A stretch of DNA of 64,000 nt from Microbulbifer hainanensis (GTDB lineage Bacteria > Pseudomonadota > Gammaproteobacteria > Pseudomonadales > Cellvibrionaceae): contig NZ_JACZCR010000031.1 in assembly GCF_014904735.1 (NCBI RefSeq), positions 62,001 through 126,000 of the forward strand, given 5' to 3'. Below are positions 28,973 to 34,841 of the stretch, one piece after another. The notes beneath the pieces were generated by a model. That model ran no database searches. It had not been told where the DNA came from and was given only the letters and a program-made list of their open reading frames with translations. How positions within the stretch are numbered: position 1 is the first letter of the stretch; each line of letters starts with the position of its first letter. A program made the position numbers and the translations under genes.

Positions 28973-29515
28973 TTAATCGAGGTACTGTTCATCCGTGACG
29001 GGCTCTAGCCATTCAACGTTTTTTCCATCCAGTGCTTCCTGAACGGCAATATGGCTCATACCTGTGCTGCTGGTGGCCCCGTGCCAGTGCTTGTGGCCGG
29101 GCGGGCACCAGATGCTGTCTCCGGCGTTGACCTCGACGCGGGGTTCGCCCTCGCATTGTGTCCAACCTTTCCCCGAAGTCACGATCAGCAGCTGGCCGAG
29201 GGGGTGGGTATGCCAGTTGGTGCGAGCGCCCGGCTCGAAAGTGACGAGTGCGGACGTAATTCGTGAGGGCTCCTGAGCCTCCAGGTGAATCGGGTCGATG
29301 CGGACATCGCCGGTAAACCAATCAGCCGGACCCTTGATGGAGTCCTGTGAGCCGTTTTTACGTAAGATCATTCCAACCTCCTTGGTGTTGGCTTTCGTTT
29401 CTGCAGCGGCGGATGGGACTGCTGTCAGCGCGCCAGCGAGGAGACAGACCGCGGCAAAGCCGATGACCGGGGTCTTTATCTGGCTGCGTGCAAAAACAGA
29501 TGTGTTGTGAACCAT
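28973..29515 (-). CDS. Exported cupin-domain protein
   Basis: The 180 residues begin with a signal peptide (about 1-38, hydrophobic core [20 protein letters not shown]). A single cupin barrel follows, with the metal ligand set H102/H104/Q108 in WHTHPLGQ, and a second motif [10 protein letters not shown] containing H141, H143 and H145. The family includes hydroxynitrile lyase-like and dioxygenase-like cupins that bind Mn or Fe; the reaction cannot be named. It lies between SDR and cyclophilin-like genes on the minus strand, a grouping often controlled by a divergent AraC regulator, as here. The start ATG at 29515 has GGGAG upstream on that strand. Confidence 0.87.
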   Translation of the reverse strand: MVHNTSVFARSQIKTPVIGFAAVCLLAGALTAVPSAAAETKANTKEVGMILRKNGSQDSIKGPADWFTGDVRIDPIHLEAQEPSRITSALVTFEPGARTNWHTHPLGQLLIVTSGKGWTQCEGEPRVEVNAGDSIWCPPGHKHWHGATSSTGMSHIAVQEALDGKNVEWLEPVTDEQYLD

Positions 29516-29601
29516 ACTCCCTCTCCATTGACATTGAGGTGCAGGTGATCAGAGCCTGAAATCCCGGGGGAAGGTCCCCGGGATTCAGCGGGCTTCCCCA
29601 A

Positions 29602-30348
29602 TCAGATCGGTTGGGCCGTCGGACGGAACAGGATTTCGTTCACGTCCACGTTTTCCGGCTCATTGATCGCAAATGCCACCATGCGCGCAAAGCTATCGGC
29701 GGGAATGGCGATCTGGGCGACGAAATCCTTTGTCTGCGCCTGGATCTCCTTATCACTGATATGCTCGAGCAGTTCCGTTGCCACTGCCCCGGGGGAGATG
29801 ATGGTGGTGCGGATATTGTAGGGCTTGACCTCCTGGCGGAGCCCCTCGGAAAGCGTCCGCACGGCGTGCTTGGTTGCGCAGTAGACGGTGGCGTCCGGCC
29901 CGAGCTTATGTCCGTAGACGGATGACACGTTGATGATATGTCCGGACTTTTGCTTCGCCATATGTGGCAGCGCGGCGGCGATGCCGTACAGTGTGCCCTT
30001 GAGATTCACATCGATCATCTGGTCCCACTCGTCGGTTTTGAGCTGCTCGAGTGGGGCCAGGGGCATAACGCCGGCGTTATTGATCAGGACGTCGACCTTG
30101 CCGAAAGTCTCCACCGTTGTGTCGAGCAGCTTTTTGACCTGCTCTTTATCGGCGACATCGGTCACAATCGCTTTCGCCTGGTGTCCGGCAGATACCAGTT
30201 CTTTTTCCAGCGCTTCGATGCGGTCCTGGCGGCGTGCCGCGAGGACAACGGTTGCGCCGCGCTCCGCAAGGTGGCGTGCAGCGGCTTCGCCGTTGCCACT
30301 GCTGGCGCCGGTAATCACAATTACTTTGCCTTTTACGTTATCCATCAT
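29602..30348 (-). CDS. Short-chain dehydrogenase/reductase
   Basis: A classical cytoplasmic SDR of 248 residues, NAD(P)-dependent oxidoreductase. Cofactor motif TGASSGNG at 13-20, NNAG at 90-93, and catalytic S143, Y156 and K160 (YCATK). The arginines in LAARRQDR after strand 2 suggest NADP preference. The start at 30348 is chosen because GGAGG lies about 6 bases upstream; a frame extension to 30384 would run through that site. It heads a minus-strand cluster with the cupin and cyclophilin-like proteins. The substrate is unknown; NADPH-dependent carbonyl reduction in a stress or xenobiotic response is plausible. Confidence 0.9.
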   Translation of the reverse strand: MMDNVKGKVIVITGASSGNGEAAARHLAERGATVVLAARRQDRIEALEKELVSAGHQAKAIVTDVADKEQVKKLLDTTVETFGKVDVLINNAGVMPLAPLEQLKTDEWDQMIDVNLKGTLYGIAAALPHMAKQKSGHIINVSSVYGHKLGPDATVYCATKHAVRTLSEGLRQEVKPYNIRTTIISPGAVATELLEHISDKEIQAQTKDFVAQIAIPADSFARMVAFAINEPENVDVNEILFRPTAQPI

Positions 30349-30730
30349 GGAAGCCTCCTCATGACATGGGTTTCGGAATTGCATGGCTGTTCAGTTGGTT
30401 CGGGCAAGACCAGTAGCGGTTTTGCCTGGGCTGCCGGGCAGGAACGGTCGTTGTCGCCAGCGACCTTTCCGGCGTCGGGTTCCTGCCGCCGAGGGATCGA
30501 TCTGACCGGTTGGCTCGAGATGCCTCCGGTCGTTGTCCCGCTGGCTTTGGGTCCGCCGGTAGGGGCTGTCCGGCCCTCCTGCTGTGGAAGCTATTCTCCC
30601 GCGCCATCCCGCCAGGTCGTTAGAGCGATACGCTTGCCTTTTTGCCTGATCCTATGGTGGCCCATCGTCTTTGCTGGTGGGTGCGTTTGGTCCTGAGTTA
30701 TAGTGCATCCTGAAGAGGTAGGGACCTTTT
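30349..30730. other. Divergent promoter region between SDR and AraC genes
   Basis: The 382-base GC-rich gap between two divergent genes contains no convincing coding region or RNA. By arrangement it should hold the promoters of the SDR-cupin-cyclophilin set (leftward) and the AraC gene (rightward), plus the AraC binding site. I could not identify a clear operator by eye. Confidence 0.5.
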
Positions 30731-31663
30731 ATGGTGAAAGCTTTCGATTACAGCGCACAGATTCGCCCATTTCAGCGGGAAATGGCGCAAATAATCGCTG
30801 ATTGGGCGCCAAGCACCGGGGACTGGGCGACGCCGATCCCGGACCTGCTGTTCTTCCGGCGCGACAGGCCGACGGAACCGGACTTTTGCCTGATTGAACC
30901 GAGCATTGTGCTGGTAGTGCAGGGCACCAAACAGATGCTGATCGGGGGTGAGGCGTATCCCTACGATACGACCAACTTCCTGATTACCTCCCTTGACCTG
31001 CCGGGCAGCACCCAGGTACTGGATGCCAGCCCGGAGCAGCCCTGCCTGGGGCTGGTCATGAAACTCGATATCCGGATGCTGGCGGAGTTGATTGCGCAGG
31101 GCGGTTTGCCGCGCCTCAGTGAACGGCCGGAAGGAACCAGTGCCGGACTGGGTGACATGACGCCCGCGATCATGGAGCCTTTACGGCGCTTGCTGAAATT
31201 GCTCGGGGAGCCCGATGCCATTCATGTCCTCGCGCCACTGATCCAGCGGGAAATTCACTATCGATTGTTGTTGAGCGACCAGTCCGCCCTGTTGCGTCAA
31301 ATCGCCTCAGTAGACAGCCAGGGGTATCGCATTGCGAAGGCAATCGATTGGCTGAAGGAGAATTACACTTCGCCCTTGCGGATCGAAAGCCTGGCCGCCT
31401 TGGTACAGATGAGCGCACCGACTTTCCACCATCATTTTCGCCAGCTCACGGCCATGAGCCCGCTGCAGTACCAGAAGTGGTTGCGGCTGAGCGAGGCGAA
31501 AAGGCTGATGCTCAACGAACACCTGGATGCTTCCACGGCCTCGTACAGGGTGGGATACGAAAGCCCATCACAATTCAGTCGGGAGTACAGCCGCCTGTTC
31601 GGCGCGCCACCAAAGCGCGATATTGAAAAGTTGCGCGCGGGGACGAAGGCCGGGAGCGGTTAA
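30731..31663 (+). CDS. AraC-family transcriptional regulator
   Basis: The 310 residues have an N-terminal AraC_N-type sensing domain (about 25-185; FCLIEPSIVLVVQGTKQMLI) and a C-terminal double helix-turn-helix (about 200-300; IESLAALVQMSAPTFHHHFR, then VGYESPSQFSREYSRLFGAPP). It is divergent from the SDR-cupin-cyclophilin genes and is very likely their activator, as in E. coli yqhC, which responds to aldehydes and controls a reductase. The ligand here is not known. AGAGGTAGGG precedes the ATG. Confidence 0.93.
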   Translation: MVKAFDYSAQIRPFQREMAQIIADWAPSTGDWATPIPDLLFFRRDRPTEPDFCLIEPSIVLVVQGTKQMLIGGEAYPYDTTNFLITSLDLPGSTQVLDASPEQPCLGLVMKLDIRMLAELIAQGGLPRLSERPEGTSAGLGDMTPAIMEPLRRLLKLLGEPDAIHVLAPLIQREIHYRLLLSDQSALLRQIASVDSQGYRIAKAIDWLKENYTSPLRIESLAALVQMSAPTFHHHFRQLTAMSPLQYQKWLRLSEAKRLMLNEHLDASTASYRVGYESPSQFSREYSRLFGAPPKRDIEKLRAGTKAGSG

Positions 31664-31714
31664 CGGAAAGTACCAATAGGAATTGGCTCTCTGGAAGCGG
31701 GTAGGGGGCACCTG

Positions 31715-32323
31715 CTATGAAATCGTGATCTCCAGCCCCAGTTCATATCCCTCGGCCAACTTTAGGCTTCGCCGGGATGAAAAATCCATTGGAGTGTATT
31801 CATTGGATGGGAGTCCATGCGGATACTCGGGCAGCAAGCCCATCGCCTGGTAGGCTTCTGCAACCAATTCGGAGCAGAACAGGCTCGACAGGTCCTCGCC
31901 GCTACTGGCGCCGCCTATGCCATCATAGGCGGCTTTGAGGAGTTCGATCTCGCTCCTTTCGTAGGGGCGCCTGGAAAGCTGCTTGCGACACTCCGCAAGC
32001 TTGTTCTGCATCTTTTGGCCAATGACTTTGTTGAGCTGCCTGACCTTGATCTCCCCCTCGTAGGTAACAACCCGCTGGCTGAGTGGCACCAGTTGTACGC
32101 CTTTTGTTGCGGCGAGGGTTTCGATATCGGGAATGTTGTTCAGTTTGGTGGACTCCCAGAGAAGCACGGCGTTATCGAATTCTTTCAGGCGCAACACCAT
32201 ACCGACATGAGACCACTTGCCGCCGGAGAATAACTTGATGATATTGGAGATCGCGCTTTTCCCTGAAAAGATCACAATGTCGCCTGTCTTCAGGGTTTCC
32301 CGTAATGAGTTGTAACTTGGCAT
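31715..32323 (-). CDS. Permuted papain-like (YiiX/C92, NlpC/P60 superfamily) protein
   Basis: A 202-residue protein with the circularly permuted papain-type order, histidine first: GDIVIFSG, then H39 in KWSHVGMVLRL, and C150 in SLFCSELVAEAYQAMGLL. YiiX/YaeF-type proteins are thought to act as amidases or hydrolases on cell-envelope or lipid-linked substrates. No signal peptide is visible, so it probably works in the cytoplasm or leaves by an unrecognised route. It stands alone on the minus strand, between the AraC gene and the AT-rich toxin region. Its substrate is unknown. Confidence 0.8.
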   Translation of the reverse strand: MPSYNSLRETLKTGDIVIFSGKSAISNIIKLFSGGKWSHVGMVLRLKEFDNAVLLWESTKLNNIPDIETLAATKGVQLVPLSQRVVTYEGEIKVRQLNKVIGQKMQNKLAECRKQLSRRPYERSEIELLKAAYDGIGGASSGEDLSSLFCSELVAEAYQAMGLLPEYPHGLPSNEYTPMDFSSRRSLKLAEGYELGLEITIS

Positions 32324-32504
32324 AAAAACCTTCCCTTGCTATTAGTTGGTCCGGATTGCCAACGGGTAGCCTTTCCTTTTTCAACCGCTGCTGATGCCAT
32401 TCTGAATTTGTCGAGGCAAAGATCTGTAGAATGTTAGCACTGCAAAGATTGCCTGCCTTAATTTGCTATTAATTGAAATTTTTCGTGTTGCCGGGGTTGC
32501 TAAT

Positions 32505-32669
32505 GTGCGGCAATCATTGGGAGCGGTGCTTCTGTTCGGAAGTGTTTTTATCTCTGGTTGCCAGGGAGGTCGGCACCATAAAGGTCGAAAACTGGTATGG
32601 GAACTTTGTGGCGGCGGTTACATGGTGCGCAGGATAAATGCCAGATCAAATTTACTTTCTCAGAAATGA
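32505..32669 (+). CDS. Possible small lipoprotein, perhaps truncated
   Basis: A GTG at 32505, with GGGG eight bases upstream, opens a 54-residue frame. Its N-terminus reads like a lipoprotein signal: MRQSLGAVLLFGSVFISGCQ, with ISGC fitting the lipobox. The remaining residues are basic and low in similarity to anything I recognise, and the end runs into repeat motifs at 32633 onward, so the gene could have been cut by the repeat. It may equally be chance; confidence is low. Confidence 0.25.
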   Translation: MRQSLGAVLLFGSVFISGCQGGRHHKGRKLVWELCGGGYMVRRINARSNLLSQK

Positions 32670-32672
32670 ATA

Positions 32673-32790
32673 AGGCCAGATCAACTTTTGGCATCGAAAT
32701 CCTGTAGCGCGTAGCGAAAACGGGCGTTCGCGCAAGAGTGCTCATTATTATTTGCAGCGGCTTTTCCCGTCGGCCTTTTAAAAAATGCTA
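32673..32790 (+). repeat. ~118-bp direct repeat, left copy
   Basis: It shares with 34312-34430 a long similar segment including a perfectly identical 30-base core (32692-32721 equals 34333-34362). The similarity continues through AAGAGT, TTTGCAG/TTTACAG, CTTTTCCCG and a final AATGCT. Same orientation. Both copies begin with a GGTCAGATCA-type motif. The pair brackets the AHH toxin/immunity genes. Confidence 0.85.
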
Positions 32791-32822
32791 AATAAATGTG
32801 GTCAGATCAGTCTTTTGACACC
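32791..32822 (+). repeat. GGTCAGATCA-type short repeat following the left direct repeat
   Basis: AATAAATGTGGTCAGATCAG is followed by TCTTTTGACACC. It is the most complete unit of the motif family, giving the consensus AATAAATG-N-GGTCAGATCA-N-TTTTGACA. Confidence 0.6.
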
Positions 32823-32875
32823 TATTTGATTGTCCGATTTCGACTGGCTATTCCCGATTTTGAATGATCCTAAAG

Positions 32876-33451
32876 TTACTGAAGCGGGCTGGTAGCTAGG
32901 TCTTCTCGGATCTCGATACCTGTTAGCCCGTGCTCTCTTACTAGATCCTTGAAGCGCTGGTCACAGTAGAGTGAGCGGAATAGGTCAAAGTCTGTTTTGA
33001 ACACCGGTGCATCGGCAATATCGGCTGGATCGAAGTCCAGGCTGATAAGGCCTTCTTGAAGTCCATCAACAAGCTTCTTTTGGCTTTTTGAGTCGTCGGC
33101 GGGTTTGGTGGTGCGGCAATTGAATATTCGGTATTCCTCGCCTTCACTGGGTGCGCTTAGAAACTCGCCATAGGGAGCTAGTAATGGTTTCAGAACACTA
33201 AATGCCTTCTCGTTTAATACCAGATGGCAGCCACCTCCCCAGGTCGTGAGGTCAGGGCGAATGCTGACAACGACTTCGCCATCTGGCGGTTCAAAGCGTG
33301 CTTCAAAATTGTCCCATTTGTCCGCTATGGATGCATCGGTTTCGGTAAACTTGCTGAAAGTTTTCCGCCCCAATGTCTTTAGCATCTTTTCATAATCAAG
33401 CTCGAACCAACCATAGGTGTCGAGATCGGGTTTTATTCTGTAGTAAGTCAT
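32876..33451 (-). CDS. Immunity protein of the Imm11/DUF1629 type, partner of the AHH toxin
   Basis: A 191-residue cytoplasmic protein starting MTYYRIKPDLDTYGWFELDY. The C-terminal part, DLFRSLYCDQRFKDLVREHG followed by LTGIEI, resembles the end of DUF1629 (Imm11) proteins, which neutralise toxins encoded just upstream. The start codon overlaps the toxin stop by 4 bases (ATGA), the usual coupling of toxin and immunity genes. The family assignment rests on these short motifs plus context, so it is moderate. It should bind and block the nuclease at 33448-34164. Confidence 0.7.
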   Translation of the reverse strand: MTYYRIKPDLDTYGWFELDYEKMLKTLGRKTFSKFTETDASIADKWDNFEARFEPPDGEVVVSIRPDLTTWGGGCHLVLNEKAFSVLKPLLAPYGEFLSAPSEGEEYRIFNCRTTKPADDSKSQKKLVDGLQEGLISLDFDPADIADAPVFKTDFDLFRSLYCDQRFKDLVREHGLTGIEIREDLATSPLQ

Positions 33452-34164
33452 AGTCCTAAACGCTTTCTACTCTTTTGAGTCAGGGTGCCAATCAGATCTA
33501 GGTCATCGAGTCCATTGAGGAGTCTTGTGCGCATTCTGTTCAGGGCCATTCTTGCTGTGCTTTCATTGTGGGCGGCTCTTACGCTGTTGTTTGCCCACAT
33601 TTCATATTTTTTGGTATGAAGTGGGCCGTGTGGTAGTGCACGCCTCAACGAGCGTATGAAATGGGGTACATGTTGTATTTCGGCCGGTAACCATACGCCG
33701 TTGGCGGGATCATTGATTCCAACATTGCAATCGTGCAACTTAAGCCGTGCAGCGATCTGCTGCATAGACCGCCAGCCTTTACCTGGAATAATATGATGAG
33801 CTTGGCAATTATCCGCTGGCTTTACGTCCCCCTCACTCTCCATAAACTGGACCAGCTGGCCGGTAGGGTGGTGCTCTTCATCGTAAATCCATTCATTATC
33901 TTCAAGGCGCGCGCCTTCGCGATACTTATGTAATCCTTCCTGGACTTGTGCCTGAGTGAGTAAATCGCGTCTCCGGCTGTCAAGAAATTCCCGCCGCTGC
34001 GCCAGCTTTTCGTCATTGGCGAAGCGCTCCTCATCAGTGGCACAGGCTTTGGCTTTATCCTGGTGGTATTGTTCGACTTGGCGCTGGTACTCCAAAATTC
34101 CCGCCTCTAGAGCCGTCATTTCGTGAGCCAACGGGGTTACACGAACACCATGATCGTATTCCAT
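33448..34164 (-). CDS. AHH-type nuclease toxin (HNH/EndoVII fold)
   Basis: A 238-residue protein. The N-terminal half (about 15-85) is charged and helical, probably coiled coil. The C-terminal half carries the AHH motif at 122-124 inside NCQAHHIIPGKGW, followed by the N146...NDPANGVWLP segment and HVPHFIR, typical of the AHH nuclease family found as C-terminal tips of polymorphic toxins. There is no signal peptide, PAAR, VgrG, RHS or filamentous region, so it is an orphan tip or a cargo needing an unlinked secretion system. The immunity gene overlaps it by 4 bases. Base composition is AT-richer than the core genes. The ATG at 34164 has GGGAG upstream on its strand. Confidence 0.8.
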   Translation of the reverse strand: MEYDHGVRVTPLAHEMTALEAGILEYQRQVEQYHQDKAKACATDEERFANDEKLAQRREFLDSRRRDLLTQAQVQEGLHKYREGARLEDNEWIYDEEHHPTGQLVQFMESEGDVKPADNCQAHHIIPGKGWRSMQQIAARLKLHDCNVGINDPANGVWLPAEIQHVPHFIRSLRRALPHGPLHTKKYEMWANNSVRAAHNESTARMALNRMRTRLLNGLDDLDLIGTLTQKSRKRLGL

Positions 34165-34311
34165 CCATGAATCTCCCTTTCTGGACAGTGATGATGGTAA
34201 ACGAACTGAAGATATTTTTCAGGGAAAGGGGTGGGTACGATCGTACTTTTTGGGTATTTTTTCTTGCTCAAAAATTAAAAAAAACCACGAAGTAGAAACT
34301 ATGCAATAAAT

Positions 34312-34430
34312 GGGCTCAGATCAACGTTATGACATCGAAATCCTGTAGCGCGTAGCGAAAACAGGGGCTCGCACAAGAGTCCTGATTCTTATTTACAGTG
34401 TCTTTTCCCGCCGGTCTTTTACCCAATGCT
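34312..34430 (+). repeat. ~118-bp direct repeat, right copy
   Basis: The partner of 32673-32790 in the same orientation, with the identical 30-base core at 34333-34362 and interspersed differences elsewhere. It begins with GGCTCAGATCA, preceded by AATAAATG, so it shares the short motif family. Confidence 0.85.
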
Positions 34431-34483
34431 CAATATCCTGTTGAGCTGCATATCCAATCTGTAATCACCTGATCCAGGGACTG

Positions 34484-34531
34484 GTACGTCCGTATGCGCG
34501 CGTTTTGTGCGCTGCTTCTCAGGGGACGTAC
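34484..34531. repeat. Inverted repeat with GTACGTCC arms
   Basis: GTACGTCC (34484-34491) and GGACGTAC (34524-34531) flank a GC-rich inner section in which GCGC pairs can nest. CGGTCACTTTTTT follows, so on the plus strand it might act as a terminator or be a REP/MITE-like palindrome. No gene ends directly before it on that strand. Confidence 0.4.
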
Positions 34532-34841
34532 GGTCACTTTTTTGCGGTTTACAGTGTTTTATTTTCGTGACTAGAATCCGCTCGCCAGCCATTTTTTGGT
34601 TTTCGATGGCTGCGGTGTCAAAACAATGCATTTTTAAAATAATAAAATTTTTTCCAATAAAAACAGCGACAACACGCCAAATCATCATCAATCGCCGGCA
34701 AATAGCCGTGTGTCCAAAGTATCGTATTGCCGTAGTCTGCTTCTGGATTGGCCGGCCTGCTTCAAAGGAATGCTGTTCCCCCTTTAAGTGATCGTTGACG
34801 TGTTGCCAAATCAAGTTCACAGAGAGAATGAGGTTCGGCGC

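Larger units (their letters stand above)
32324..32875. other. Repeat-bearing intergenic region
   Basis: Between the C92 protein and the immunity gene lie one doubtful small lipoprotein-like frame (32505-32669), three GGTCAGATCA-type motifs (cores at 32642, 32677, 32803) and the left copy of the ~118-bp direct repeat. No RNA gene is seen. Confidence 0.6.
34165..34841. other. AT-rich, repeat-bearing intergenic region
   Basis: The 677 bases between the AHH gene and the lipase gene have no supported gene. They contain the right copy of the ~118-bp repeat (34312-34430), an inverted repeat with GTACGTCC arms (34484-34531) followed by CACTTTTTT, and A/T-rich tracts. A minus-strand frame across 34419-34820 has no homology cues and is rejected. 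Confidence 0.55.

Noticed and set aside
34419-34820. 133-residue minus-strand frame and a 94-residue plus-strand frame overlapping it
   Set aside because: No ribosome-binding site or domain, they cover a palindrome and repeat, and each excludes the other.
24752-34841. A prophage or integrative element with integrase
   Set aside because: No integrase, recombinase, phage structural or conjugation gene is present, and no second copy of the tRNA-Pro 3' end was found by eye.
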